From Flammeovirga sp. SJP92 (GTDB lineage: Bacteria > Bacteroidota > Bacteroidia > Cytophagales > Flammeovirgaceae): 64,000 nt of DNA. Position numbers and translations under genes: made by a program. Positions within the stretch are counted from its first letter, which is position 1. Each line of letters opens with the position of its first letter. Location: contig NZ_LQAQ01000120.1 of NCBI RefSeq assembly GCF_001583495.1, positions 1-64,000 on the forward strand, read 5' to 3'. Under the pieces are notes generated by a model. That model saw only the letters and a list, made by a program, of their open reading frames with translations, was not told the DNA's origin and ran no database searches. Below, one piece after another: positions 15,101-24,584 of this stretch.

Positions 15101-16792
15101 ATCAAACTTTTTTGTGTCATTTATATTTTTATTGATCCATTCATTTATTTTCATTTTCTGAACAACACCATTCTGTAATGAAAGATAAAGTGTTGAATTT
15201 ATATATTTAAAATCAAATATATTTTTAGGATAATCAATCTTTGTAATAAGCGAAGCCTTATTATTTCTTTTGGTATTTAGGTCATAAAGATAAATACTTG
15301 AAGTCTTGTTATTTGTTTTTTTTGTAAAAATAAAAAGTTCCTCATCAGGGACATATTGATAGCTGTTATTGTCGATTAGATAATCATTATTAACTTGTTT
15401 TACTATAGGCTCTAAAAAGCTAGAAGGGTAGTTAAGATTATTGAGTACTAGCTTTCCCATCCCAGGTAGACTCTCTGCAAAATGATATGTAATGAAACGT
15501 CCCTTTTTTTGTTTTAGGTAGGCCTGTTCAAAGTTATTTTTTGCAATTTCTTTCACTTCACCATTCTCTTCATAGAAATAGCCAAGAATCTTATCATTAT
15601 AATACGACATACGCATAAAATACAACCGTGGTCCATCTAAAAATGTAAACCCTGTGGCTAATTTGTATGTGTTTTCTAGGAGAGTATACTCTTGTTGGAG
15701 TGTTGATGATGAAAGGTTAAATAGGCTTAGTCCAATATAGTTTAGAGGAATACTACTATAATTAGAGTTTTGTGTCAGAAGTATTTGTTCTTCCTTTTCA
15801 TCTACATCTATGTAAAAATATTCAGGATCTTCAGGATCAAAAAATGTAGTGTCCATTAGAGCGAGTTGCTCTTTTTCAGCATTTAAGAAAGGGATTGGCT
15901 GATTTCTTAAATCAACAATTTCAAAGTCTTCATTATTTTCGCCTTTAATACTGTAATTAAAGGAGGAATATTCTTGATTAGAATTTGTTGAAAGTGAAGG
16001 GAGTACAAAAGAAAAAAACAGGTTGTTATGAGTCTTTCCCCAAACTCTATTATTTTCTATTTCTACATCAGAAATTAAGGTAAATCCACTCTGATTTGGA
16101 AGTTGAAGAATTGTATCTCTTTCGCAAAGTATATTGCCTTGGTCTATACTATATTTCTTATTGTTTTTTCCTTTAATATATTTAGGATTACTATTTTCTT
16201 CTATTACTTCATAATCTAAATGTCTGTTGAAATTGTTACTATTATTTAAAATATCTAATAGTAGATATTCATGATCATTTAAATGAACTGAGATACTTTT
16301 ACATAGGTCGAAAACAGACAGCGTTTTATTTTTTCTTGAAAAGATTGAAATAAATTTTTGGGCTGTGTAATCGTAAATAAAGCCTTTGTTTTTAGACTGG
16401 CTAAAAATCAGAGCCCATGGTTTAAATGGCAGGAAGCCTATAAATTCATAGTCCGTGTCTTTATTGATCAAAAAAGGAATATCAATGTCTTTTTCATTTT
16501 CTTTGTCATAGATTCCAAACTTATATCCATTATCCGAATAGTGATTGAATGCAAAATGGGGATGATGTGGATGAATAAAAATATCTTTAATGTCTTTACC
16601 TTTTGTGTTATGATTGCTAACCACAAGATCATTATCCAATAGGATGATATTTTTAAAATCACTGAGTAATAAATGGTTGCCAACTGTACCCTTGATTTCG
16701 TAAGTTTTATCTGTTGGAAGTTGTTTTGTAATACTCTGTTGTGCTTGTACGAAACAACTAGGTAAGAAGAATAAAAGGAGTAAGTATTTCAT
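12110..16792 (-). CDS. Secreted propeller protein with C-terminal caspase (C14) domain
   Basis: 1560 residues. A signal peptide (MKYLLLLFFLPSCFVQAQQ) is followed by about 1150 residues of WD40/propeller-like beta repeats with many IYDINRK, SVWDLST and YDLNTKR strands. A short beta domain precedes a caspase-like peptidase: ALGVSKHQNQLYNLKYADKD (substrate pocket), YAGHG with catalytic H1372 and DACHSG with catalytic C1421. After it comes DINRDQTINMWELKEYL, an EF-hand-like loop. The catalytic dyad is intact. The protein is likely periplasmic or at the outer membrane. It is the last gene on this strand after four sensor kinases, 83 bases from the nearest. Bacterial caspase-like proteins take part in cell death, signalling or processing; which applies here is unknown. 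Confidence 0.85.
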   Translation of the reverse strand: MKYLLLLFFLPSCFVQAQQSITKQLPTDKTYEIKGTVGNHLLLSDFKNIILLDNDLVVSNHNTKGKDIKDIFIHPHHPHFAFNHYSDNGYKFGIYDKENEKDIDIPFLINKDTDYEFIGFLPFKPWALIFSQSKNKGFIYDYTAQKFISIFSRKNKTLSVFDLCKSISVHLNDHEYLLLDILNNSNNFNRHLDYEVIEENSNPKYIKGKNNKKYSIDQGNILCERDTILQLPNQSGFTLISDVEIENNRVWGKTHNNLFFSFVLPSLSTNSNQEYSSFNYSIKGENNEDFEIVDLRNQPIPFLNAEKEQLALMDTTFFDPEDPEYFYIDVDEKEEQILLTQNSNYSSIPLNYIGLSLFNLSSSTLQQEYTLLENTYKLATGFTFLDGPRLYFMRMSYYNDKILGYFYEENGEVKEIAKNNFEQAYLKQKKGRFITYHFAESLPGMGKLVLNNLNYPSSFLEPIVKQVNNDYLIDNNSYQYVPDEELFIFTKKTNNKTSSIYLYDLNTKRNNKASLITKIDYPKNIFDFKYINSTLYLSLQNGVVQKMKINEWINKNINDTKKFDESQLDISIKKWGEKNIIGFDYHKEKNLLASFYENEGISIWDLSTNQQVSYGKYVGLENINEKPITWFEVAPQYFKASENDKLEINNDIISTYTPYVMPPQEKVNMISSLESHLKGINFFESFYLQGIKKSNVDGCCWGDHPKIIFQNSRYKIGYRETDVPFKSLDLIDLKTNEITANLHHHQARHGYWYKTDLGYFLSDKGNISEVTTLYQVDNKLFVGRNNLIENEISVWNLDAKLLQNNFKPSSETSVTKWVHELKWHNNALYVTLGGGGYARRIDFKNETFSIDTLTSKVLPDYPIREKFEDYFISNNEIFLIERPAQTLKRKDLVTGNTREIFRLGKNRRFSEILYHEDSQTIYAVGYDNMGSFNKKDYKVFLWQYDLKNNKSEFIKWFEHPLYNFQLKDSTLFFTKKNEEHFYIYDINRKEINFLKENQYSILEKVVVKYNGLFFKYQVPGIFGISPIIIEDHYLYKMRRDYIQKIDLTGTPNRFNKLPVIENYFIGDPPSIIEKIDEKNFIFGYPTGEIAFYTLENGLTKKGSLYIGEESGFMMFSPDKYYFTSPNMNKSFSVMVDQIPYSSEQFDIQLNRPDKVLEKIPFVTQKTVDYYKELHQIRMKWLGIEETDFKISLPKIELSSLPDNVDNDRLKLSLRASSASTLNHLNIWVNNVPVFGREGKKLNNQKDWNGSIEIELSQGKNLIEVSVTDALNNESLRKSQTVYANKNNYSPKYYFIALGVSKHQNQLYNLKYADKDALDFTSTLEKVIKKDGVEIISKTFTNQEVTTSVVNEVEAILKTAKVDDHVYVFYAGHGVLENQKLYLSSYPIDFSKPSAQGLSFEALEEVVNNCPARQKVMFVDACHSGELFDEQYTFADSSLHPQNTRGLKVLNRKNTKDNLSKIKAVFQETRRQNGTFIFSSASGLEFAYENKNWQNGVFTYSLLSGITSKEMDINRDQTINMWELKEYLFQKVDQLTEGKQHPTSRSENLANDFIFVELNPL

Positions 16793-16875
16793 CGGTTTGT
16801 TTTAGTCAAGTTGATTAGTTGAAACGAAATTGATTCGAACAAATATAGAAATAAATAAAGAATATCCCTTTTCAT

Positions 16876-18624
16876 TCAAACCACCCTCACACCTTCAATT
16901 CCAATATAAGTTCCCAATTCAGAAGCATTGATTTCAATAGTGCCATTAATGGTATAGACCCTGTTTTTTAGATGTTGCAGCGCTTTTGAGTTCTTGGAGT
17001 CGATGCAAATATCATTTTCAAAGTAGATGGCAATTGTGCCTTCTTCAAGTAAGAGTGAAATATGAATATTTTGTTGCAGAGGATATTCTATAGATAAGTC
17101 TAATAAGGCTTGTATAATTCTGTAAATTTGATTCTTTATAAGAAGGTCAATATTAGTATCCATTGGAGGGATATTGAGATGGATTTCAGCTGATGCATAT
17201 TTCTTCTGATAACATAAATCTTCAATGACTTCGTGTAGGTTTTCATTTGTAAAATCAGGAGAAACCAAATAGTGGCTAATTTCCCTAATTTTGGTAATTG
17301 TAGAGCTGATGGAAGAAAGAATAGAAGGGCTATTGATATTTTGAGACTGATGTATATGGTCCAATTTACTGTTGACTTCTTGATCTAATTGTGCTTTGAT
17401 TTGTTGCCTTTCTTTTTCCTGCCCATCAATAAATGCAGAAGTATACTTTTGAGTAATCTCAAATTGTGCTTTTTCGAGTTCCATTTTCTCTTTGTAAAAA
17501 AGATACGTCTGATAGAATAACAGAGACAGGTAAGCGATCATATCAAAGGTGATGATAATGTGAAAAATGTATCGGTGCACTTCTCCTTTTTCTGTGATGT
17601 TGGCATTAGGCAAAACCGAAAAAAGAATGATGGTCATGGTGGTAAGAGAAAAAATACCTAATGCATAATAAACCATTTTTCTTTTCTCTTTGATACCCAA
17701 ATAAAGTAAAATTATAATCCCCACATCAGTCAGAGCAATATATAGAAAAGCAAAACTGATGATGAGTTCTTGTATTTCAATGACGTGTTGATTTTCACTG
17801 AAAAAAATTAATAGAATATGGGAAACTGCAATTGGAAGAAGTGAATGTTGAAGGATTTTACCAAAACGTCCTAAATAGTTTTTTTGCTGGAAAATAATGT
17901 GTGTGTAAAGTTCCAGTGCTAAATAATGATAAGTGCTAGAGACAATCAGTAAAACATATTTGGTATAAACAGCCGCTTGAAGCCCAAAGTAATCTGCCAA
18001 TAATCCATACTCTATTTCGGGATAAGTAACATACAAAATGGAGCACAAAACATAAACCGCAAATACTCTTTGTTTTAAATAGATTGCACAAATTACTCCT
18101 AACAGCATTGTGATAAATATGAGCGATCGGCAAATTATTTTTATGCTATGTTCTACCTGATATACCTCTTCATATTTTTTTGTAGAATACAACTTTATAC
18201 TTTGATTGATGGGCCAGTATTCATCATAAATTTCACAATAAATAGTAACTTCTTGACCGGCTTGAATCAAAAATGACTCACATAAACCGTAACTGACATT
18301 AGGAGGAATATATTGCGGCTCCCATCCGTATTCTAACGTCTTTGTTTTGCCATGCTCATCAATGATCCATAAGTTAAGCATTTTAACTACTCCATTATTC
18401 AACCGTAAAATCAAATGCTGATCAACGGCACTGTATACTTTCACTTTAAAATAATGAGTATCTCCATACTTGTATGTAATATCATCTTGGCATGCAACAT
18501 CATTGTATAATCGTTCTTTATCGATGTTACTAATGTTGCAAACCTGATAGGTAAAATGATTTTCTTCTTTGGTTTGGCAAGAACAAATGAGAAGAAATAA
18601 CATTAAAAAATAATACAATTTCAT
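16876..18624 (-). CDS. 7TM sensor kinase paralogue, apparently a pseudokinase
   Basis: 582 residues with the same plan as the three genes upstream: lipoprotein-like leader (LLICSC), extracellular beta domain, seven hydrophobic segments and a cytoplasmic kinase-like part. Where its paralogues have RELHDHIGGN, this one has KAQLDQEVNSK, so the phosphoacceptor His is lost. The N-box Asn is absent (ALLDLSIEYP against ELLVNALKHS), and the ATP-lid DDGIGF is replaced by ENDICID. It overlaps the next kinase by 4 bases (18621-18624) and so is probably coexpressed with it. It may be a dimer partner or ligand sensor that modulates an active kinase. The frame is intact, which argues for retained function. 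Confidence 0.82.
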   Translation of the reverse strand: MKLYYFLMLFLLICSCQTKEENHFTYQVCNISNIDKERLYNDVACQDDITYKYGDTHYFKVKVYSAVDQHLILRLNNGVVKMLNLWIIDEHGKTKTLEYGWEPQYIPPNVSYGLCESFLIQAGQEVTIYCEIYDEYWPINQSIKLYSTKKYEEVYQVEHSIKIICRSLIFITMLLGVICAIYLKQRVFAVYVLCSILYVTYPEIEYGLLADYFGLQAAVYTKYVLLIVSSTYHYLALELYTHIIFQQKNYLGRFGKILQHSLLPIAVSHILLIFFSENQHVIEIQELIISFAFLYIALTDVGIIILLYLGIKEKRKMVYYALGIFSLTTMTIILFSVLPNANITEKGEVHRYIFHIIITFDMIAYLSLLFYQTYLFYKEKMELEKAQFEITQKYTSAFIDGQEKERQQIKAQLDQEVNSKLDHIHQSQNINSPSILSSISSTITKIREISHYLVSPDFTNENLHEVIEDLCYQKKYASAEIHLNIPPMDTNIDLLIKNQIYRIIQALLDLSIEYPLQQNIHISLLLEEGTIAIYFENDICIDSKNSKALQHLKNRVYTINGTIEINASELGTYIGIEGVRVV

Positions 18625-20408
18625 AATTCAGTAGGGGAGTTTAAAGCATCTGTTTTTGCATTGATAAAGCTGATTTTACTGCCTTTCATACTATTTTCAA
18701 TGATCATCTGACCCTGTAGTTTTTCAATGCGGTGTTTCATATTATCGATACCAATCCCTTTGTTATTGAGATTGGATGGAAAGCCAATTCCATCGTCCAT
18801 GTAATAAAGATTGAGGTGTTTGCGGGATGGGCTATAAATGTAATTGAGGTGGATGTTCTTAGCTTGACTGTGTTTTAATGCATTCACTAGAAGTTCTTGT
18901 GTTATTCTGATAAATTGGTTCTGAAGTACAGGAAGAAGTGCTTTCGGTATTTCTTCAAAAGAACAGTGTATTTTAAAAGAGGAAGATTGATATTGAAATA
19001 CAAGCAATTCTATTTCTTCTTCCAATGATTTTTGTTGGTCGAATTTTGGAGAAAGACGCTTCGTTATTTCATCTAAACTGTGGATCGTTTCATTAATGAT
19101 CGCTTCTTTATCCAGATTGGCAATTTCACCCATTTTATCCATAAGAGCCAAGTTTCCACCAATATGATCATGTAATTCTCTGCCGATGCGGTTTTTCTCA
19201 TTTTCTTTCCCTTTCATCAAAGCCAAAGAATAGTCTCTCTGAAAGTTATTGTACTGCATTAATAAAATTTTCCGTTCGTTCATTATCTGATGGTATTTGT
19301 ATAGGATAATGAAAATATAATAAGTAGAATCAAAGGCGAAAAGGTAATAAAAAGCAGTCCTTGATGCTTCTAGTTTTTGTGCTAAGCCCATGTTGGCAAG
19401 CCCTGAGAAATACATCATTACGGCAATATTGACCACAAAAATAAAAATGATTGCATTGGTGATTGGTTTCTTTAATTGGTACCCTTTAAAGACTAAATAG
19501 CAGGTAAACAGATAGGCAATATTAAAGCTTGTAAATCCAATTATGATATTGCTATTGTTGAGAATCAATAGTTCTTGAGGAAAAACAATTAATAAAAAGA
19601 GGCTGATAAAAATAATAACAAGCAGGGCGTGCATTACTTGAATAATTCTTTTATTAATGCCTTTACTATTAAAAATAAGGGCGTAATAAAAGAAAAAGAA
19701 GTAATAATGATAAAACTGTATGAAGATTAATTGTACATTCTTACTATTGACGGATGAGGGGATGATGTTTAGAATGAAACCATATTCAGCTTCAATAAAA
19801 AATAAACCTGCTGTGGTGCAAAAGACATAATAAAAGAAGATTTTTTTGCGAAGGTAAATCCCAAATACCATTCCTATAAATAGAAAAATACCAATAATGG
19901 ATCGACAAATGATTTTTACATTTTTCTCGTAAACCAGAAGGTGTTTGACTTCATTTGGGTCTTTTAAACTAAAACTATCATTGTAGGCATAACCCAAGTC
20001 ATGAATACTGTAATACAATGTCTTTTTTTCTCCCTTTTCAAAAGAAAGTGGAATTAATATACCTTCAGATTTATCTTTTGGGAAATGCATCACAGAGGTT
20101 CCATAATGGAAGTGTCTAGAGACCGTATCATCTTCTAAAACCCAAAGTTGAAAATCATGGAAATTTCCACCGTTAAAAAGCAGAGTTTTATCTTTCCTCT
20201 CTTTCAGTTCAATTGTAATTTTTCCATATATAATACTTTTGATCAGGTATTTTTTTGGAGGAAAAGGAGGAACAAATGAGGGCAGGGCATCAGCATTCAA
20301 TTCATAAAATTGAATAACATGATCGGTTTCTTTTTCTTCATTACAACCTGTAAATAAAAAGAGAGTGCAGAGTAAAAAATAGAAATTAGCTAATGTTTTA
20401 GCAAGCAT
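18621..20408 (-). CDS. 7TM (7TMR-DISM-type) sensor histidine kinase, HisKA_3
   Basis: 595 residues from the ATG at 20408; a GTG two codons upstream is less likely because the paralogue at 22368 also begins ML-K. A lipoprotein-type leader (LCTLFLFTGC) precedes a beta-rich sensor domain, seven TM segments, a short coiled region and RELHDHIGGN with phosphoacceptor H413. The N-box is ELLVNALKHS, followed by DDGIGFPS and GIGIDNMKHRI. This is the NarL/LytS-like HisKA_3 class, which normally pairs with LuxR-type response regulators, yet none is adjacent. Confidence 0.9.
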   Translation of the reverse strand: MLAKTLANFYFLLCTLFLFTGCNEEKETDHVIQFYELNADALPSFVPPFPPKKYLIKSIIYGKITIELKERKDKTLLFNGGNFHDFQLWVLEDDTVSRHFHYGTSVMHFPKDKSEGILIPLSFEKGEKKTLYYSIHDLGYAYNDSFSLKDPNEVKHLLVYEKNVKIICRSIIGIFLFIGMVFGIYLRKKIFFYYVFCTTAGLFFIEAEYGFILNIIPSSVNSKNVQLIFIQFYHYYFFFFYYALIFNSKGINKRIIQVMHALLVIIFISLFLLIVFPQELLILNNSNIIIGFTSFNIAYLFTCYLVFKGYQLKKPITNAIIFIFVVNIAVMMYFSGLANMGLAQKLEASRTAFYYLFAFDSTYYIFIILYKYHQIMNERKILLMQYNNFQRDYSLALMKGKENEKNRIGRELHDHIGGNLALMDKMGEIANLDKEAIINETIHSLDEITKRLSPKFDQQKSLEEEIELLVFQYQSSSFKIHCSFEEIPKALLPVLQNQFIRITQELLVNALKHSQAKNIHLNYIYSPSRKHLNLYYMDDGIGFPSNLNNKGIGIDNMKHRIEKLQGQMIIENSMKGSKISFINAKTDALNSPTEL

Positions 20409-20580
20409 ACCCACTCGATGAAATAATTTGAAAAAGCATAAGAGTTATTATATTAAAAACTGAATTATCGTCAACTTTCAAACGGCGTTTTTACAATTTA
20501 CCATTTATCTTAGAGAAACCTATTGATGGTAATTATTTTGAATATCTAACTCAAACGTTATAAGTGAAATAACCTCTTGG

Positions 20581-22368
20581 TTATGTAGTTGTTTTTTCTG
20601 TTGTATTATTGAGTTGTATATTGATGAAATCAATTTGAACTCCATTTTCATTACTTTCAACTTTCATAATTCCATTTACCTTTTCCACCCTATACCTCAT
20701 ATTTTTCAACCCAACTCCATCTTTTTCCAATTCGGGTATAAACCCAATTCCATCATCTTTGTAATACAGGTTTAAACTATTCGTAAAGGGATTAAATTGA
20801 TAATCAAAATAGACATTTTCTGCATGACTGTGTTTCACCGCATTGATCAGTAATTCTTGCGAAATACGTAATAATTGACTTTGCACAAAAGGAGAGTTGA
20901 GTGTGGAAATATTCAATGTAACATGCAAGTTGAAATAAGACTTTGAATACTTTATAAATAGTTGTCCCAATTCTTCTGTAAAATGATTTCTCTTTTTAGC
21001 ATTTGGAGACAAACTCTTTATCATATCTTCTAGGCTGACAATTGTATCACTCAAAATAGCATTGGAGTCATTTTGAATGATGTTATCCATTTTATCAATC
21101 ATGGCTAGATTACCACCAATATGATCATGCAATTCTCTCCCTATTCTATTTTTCTCTGTTTCTTGTCCCTCCATCAATGCTAAAGAGTAATCTCTTTGTA
21201 AAGAATTATATTTCATTAAAAGTGTCTTGCGTTCTTGTCTGAGTTTATAGTATTTATAAAGCATGATTACGATATAGTAAATCGAGTCAAAGGCAAATAA
21301 GCAATAAAAGATAAAATGAGAGATTTTATAATTAGGAAAGAGATTAAACTGAGAAAATATTGCAGGAAGAAAAACCACAAAAAGATTTACCAGAAAAATA
21401 AAAAGAGTTGCTTTTGCAATGGGCAACTTCAGATAAATTCCTCTGATCAACAAAAAACCAATAAATAGATAGGTTAGTAAAAAACTGATATGTCCAAAGA
21501 TGAGGTATGTATTGCTGATATTGGTGAGGTACTCTGGAATTAATGCGTACGCTAAAAAAACGATGGGCATCAGACTGAAATAAACCTTTATTGATTTTAT
21601 AAATTTTCGGTTTACTCCTTTGCTATTGAATAAGAGGGAATAATAAAAGAAAATATAAAAGTAGAAGTACAATTGTAGTGTTAAGAATTGTACTAATTTG
21701 ATATGGAAGTAGCTGGGAGAGTGGTGTAATATGATACCAAATTGTGACTCTGTGTAAAGCAGGCCAGTGAAAGAAAAGATGACATAATAAAGCAATACTT
21801 TTTTACGGAGGAAGTAACCAAGACACAATCCAATAAATAAAAACAGGCCTAGAATTGACCGACAAATCGTTTTTATGGCAATTTCCGAGCGTATTATCCT
21901 TTCAAGTTTGTCATTATCTTCTAAACTAAAAGAGTCATTGAAGATGACACCTAAATCATAGATGGTATAATAAATTCTTTTGGTCTCGGAGGCTTCAAAA
22001 GAAAGTGGTATTTTAATTCCTTCATTTCTTTTTTCAGGGTATTTTTTAATGTTACTACCATAGTGTAAAACACTTGAAATAGTATCATTTTCTACTACCC
22101 ATATTTTTATTTCATAAAAGGCAGTTCCATTGAAGTGTAAAGTTCTTTCACCTTTGCTTTGAGCGGTGATTCTAATCTCTGCATATTTTACATTTTCGAT
22201 CACATTGGACTCTGTTTTCAAAGGAGTCATAAAAGAAGGTAAGAAAGTGCTGTTCAATTCAGAAGTTTGAATAAAAAACTGATTTGAATTGCTATGGTCT
22301 TTACTCTCTGCTTTTAGGGTGAGTGCAAGAATCAGAAAAGAGATAAAACTGAATAATTTAGTAAGCAT
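20581..22368 (-). CDS. 7TM (7TMR-DISM-type) sensor histidine kinase, HisKA_3
   Basis: 595 residues from the ATG at 22368 (MLTKLFSFIS), aligned with the paralogue's start; an in-frame ATG at 22428 would add an unlikely Cys/His-rich leader. Signal peptide, beta-rich sensor, seven TM segments, then RELHDHIGGN with H414, N-box ELLINAVKHS, DDGIGFIP and GVGLKNMRYRV: all catalytic elements are present. It is separated from the flanking kinases by 172 and 126 bases, so it may have its own promoter. Tandem duplication is the simplest origin of the set. Confidence 0.9.
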   Translation of the reverse strand: MLTKLFSFISFLILALTLKAESKDHSNSNQFFIQTSELNSTFLPSFMTPLKTESNVIENVKYAEIRITAQSKGERTLHFNGTAFYEIKIWVVENDTISSVLHYGSNIKKYPEKRNEGIKIPLSFEASETKRIYYTIYDLGVIFNDSFSLEDNDKLERIIRSEIAIKTICRSILGLFLFIGLCLGYFLRKKVLLYYVIFSFTGLLYTESQFGIILHHSPSYFHIKLVQFLTLQLYFYFYIFFYYSLLFNSKGVNRKFIKSIKVYFSLMPIVFLAYALIPEYLTNISNTYLIFGHISFLLTYLFIGFLLIRGIYLKLPIAKATLFIFLVNLFVVFLPAIFSQFNLFPNYKISHFIFYCLFAFDSIYYIVIMLYKYYKLRQERKTLLMKYNSLQRDYSLALMEGQETEKNRIGRELHDHIGGNLAMIDKMDNIIQNDSNAILSDTIVSLEDMIKSLSPNAKKRNHFTEELGQLFIKYSKSYFNLHVTLNISTLNSPFVQSQLLRISQELLINAVKHSHAENVYFDYQFNPFTNSLNLYYKDDGIGFIPELEKDGVGLKNMRYRVEKVNGIMKVESNENGVQIDFINIQLNNTTEKTTT

Positions 22369-22494
22369 GGCTACTAAAGCATGTTTTTGTTGTAGGTGAT
22401 GGCAATGTTTACAGTTGTTAAGATACAATTATTCTGTTTTAATTCTATTTTTTCATTGAAAAATCTTACAAATTGTAACGTTCTTTGGACTGAT

Positions 22495-24279
22495 TTAAGA
22501 CCAATTTTTGGTGAGTGTTTTACCCAAAGGTATTTTGATAAAGCTAATTTTAGTACCGTTAGTATCCGTTTTAATAATCATTTTACCTTGTAGTTCCTCT
22601 GTTCTGTTTTTCATATTCTTAATCCCAATTCCTTCAAAATCCTTTTGGGCGTCAAATCCAATTCCATCGTCGCTGTAGTATAGATTCAGCTCATTTTTGT
22701 CGATATTTAAAGAATAGTTTAAATAAATTTTTTGAGCTTTGCTATGCTTTAATGCATTGGATAACAGTTCTTGAGTAATTCTATAAATATGATTTTGAAT
22801 AGATCCATCTTTCAGAAAATGAATAGAAAAAGAAGTGTGTATTTTGAGATTTGATTTTTGATATTGTTGAATTAATTCGTGAAGTTCCTGTTCAAAAAAC
22901 TTTTTTTTCTGAGTCTTAGGAACAAAGCCATTAATCATCTCTTCCAAACTATTCATGGTATCTTCTAATATTTCACTTGAGTTGAAATGCATTAGACTGT
23001 CAATTTTATCAATCAAAGCCAGGTTCCCCCCTACATGATCATGCAACTCTCTTCCAATTCTATTTTTTTCATTTTCCTGTCCTTTCATCAATGCCAACGA
23101 GTAGTCTCTTTGCAAATCATTGTATTTAGTCAACAAGCTTTTCTTTTCATTAATAAATAAATAATATTTATAAAGTATTACAAAAATATAATAAGATGAG
23201 TCGAAGGCAAAAAGATAATAGAACACTGAACGTGAAAGGTCGTCTTTTGGTATGATTCCTGAATTGGTAAGTACCGAGAAAATCATCACCACAACAAAAT
23301 TTACCAAAAAGATAAACAATGCTGGCTTTGCAATGGGTATTTTTAATCGAATTCCCTTCACAAGCAGGTAGGTGATAAATACATAAGTACACCAAAAACT
23401 TGTGAACCCAACCAATACATTGAAATTTGAAAAGATATAATTATCCTGCTCAACGACAAAAATCAATATGCTATTGACTAGAGCAATGTAAAGGTAGACT
23501 TTCATTATTTTGGGGATATAATTCTTCAGGCCTTTGCTATTGAAGACAAGTGCATAATAGAAGAAAAAGTAAAAACAATGATAATACTGAACGATGACAG
23601 ATTGAATGAATTTACCATTAAAATGGTCAGGTAAAAGATGGAGGATAAACCCATATTCAGATTCAATAAAAGCAATACCTGTAAGAGAACACAAAAGGTA
23701 ATAGAAAAACACTTTTTTGCGGAAGTAAACCCCCAAAATAATCCCAAAACAGAGTAAAATACCAATTAGAGATCTGCAGATTATTTTCACTTTTTTCTCA
23801 AAATGGAAGAGATGTTTTAAGCCTTCAGGCGTGATTAAGGTATAACTGTCATTGAAGGCAAAACCTAGATCGTAAATACTATAATAAATTTTCTTTGTTT
23901 CTCCTGCCTTAAATTCAAGTGGTATACTGATTCCGCTGCTTTTTTCATCTTCATTTTTCACAAGTGAATCTCCATAGTGAATATACTTGGAAATAGTATC
24001 TGAGGCAACGACCCACAATTTAAGATCATGAAGGTTGCTACTGTAAAAATAAAGAATACGCTCTTCTTCTACCGTTGATTCAATGGTCAACTCCGCATAT
24101 TTTATGCTCTTGATAAAGAAGGGGTGTTCATTAATGGCAGGAATAAATTCAGGCAAAGTTGTTGGAGACAGTTCAGTGGTACGTACTGTGAAATGATCTG
24201 AGTCAGATTGTCCATAACATTTTGCATAAGATAAAATAAGAAGAAAAATGTAGAGATAATACGTGTTTTTTCTTGGCAT
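22495..24279 (-). CDS. 7TM (7TMR-DISM-type) sensor histidine kinase, HisKA_3
   Basis: 594 residues. A signal peptide (YLYIFLLILSYAKCYGQ) precedes an extracellular domain sharing with its paralogues the blocks LYFYSSNLHDLKLWVV and KKIYYSIYDLGFAFNDS. Seven TM segments lie between residues about 165 and 375. The kinase part has RELHDHVGGN with H413, N-box ELLSNALKHS, DDGIGFD and GIGIKNMKNR. It is the first gene of the four-kinase array and the most canonical member. Ligand and response regulator are unknown. Confidence 0.9.
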   Translation of the reverse strand: MPRKNTYYLYIFLLILSYAKCYGQSDSDHFTVRTTELSPTTLPEFIPAINEHPFFIKSIKYAELTIESTVEEERILYFYSSNLHDLKLWVVASDTISKYIHYGDSLVKNEDEKSSGISIPLEFKAGETKKIYYSIYDLGFAFNDSYTLITPEGLKHLFHFEKKVKIICRSLIGILLCFGIILGVYFRKKVFFYYLLCSLTGIAFIESEYGFILHLLPDHFNGKFIQSVIVQYYHCFYFFFYYALVFNSKGLKNYIPKIMKVYLYIALVNSILIFVVEQDNYIFSNFNVLVGFTSFWCTYVFITYLLVKGIRLKIPIAKPALFIFLVNFVVVMIFSVLTNSGIIPKDDLSRSVFYYLFAFDSSYYIFVILYKYYLFINEKKSLLTKYNDLQRDYSLALMKGQENEKNRIGRELHDHVGGNLALIDKIDSLMHFNSSEILEDTMNSLEEMINGFVPKTQKKKFFEQELHELIQQYQKSNLKIHTSFSIHFLKDGSIQNHIYRITQELLSNALKHSKAQKIYLNYSLNIDKNELNLYYSDDGIGFDAQKDFEGIGIKNMKNRTEELQGKMIIKTDTNGTKISFIKIPLGKTLTKNWS

Positions 24280-24584
24280 TTTTTCAAAAAAGAGAGTCGA
24301 TCAACAAATAGTATATAAGTGTAAGCTTGGAAGGTCAAATTATAAGATATTTCTTATTAAAACTACATTTCTTGTTTATAAATTTCCATAATAATGAATG
24401 TATACGTTGTTATTTTTTAAAATATAAAAAAACGTACCAATAACTCAAAAATGAGATTGATACGCTTTATTCTAATTTTAAAAAGCAAATGATAATGTAC
24501 ACTGGCAAGGCTTATTTTTTCAAATATGCCCGCCTGATACACGTGCGTGCTAATAATAGAGTATTGCTGGTTTTGAAAAAAACA
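24280..24584. other. Region between rnfB and the sensor kinase array
   Basis: About 300 bases with no gene. It holds the probable Rnf-operon terminator at 24425-24465 and must contain the promoter of the first sensor kinase, although no clear promoter box was recognised. Confidence 0.5.
24425..24465 (-). terminator. Probable terminator of the Rnf operon
   Basis: On the minus strand an imperfect stem (GCGTATCAATCTCA pairing with TGAGTTATTGGTACG across a TTTT loop) is followed by TTTTTTTATATTTT. It lies about 120 bases past the rnfB stop. Confidence 0.6.
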
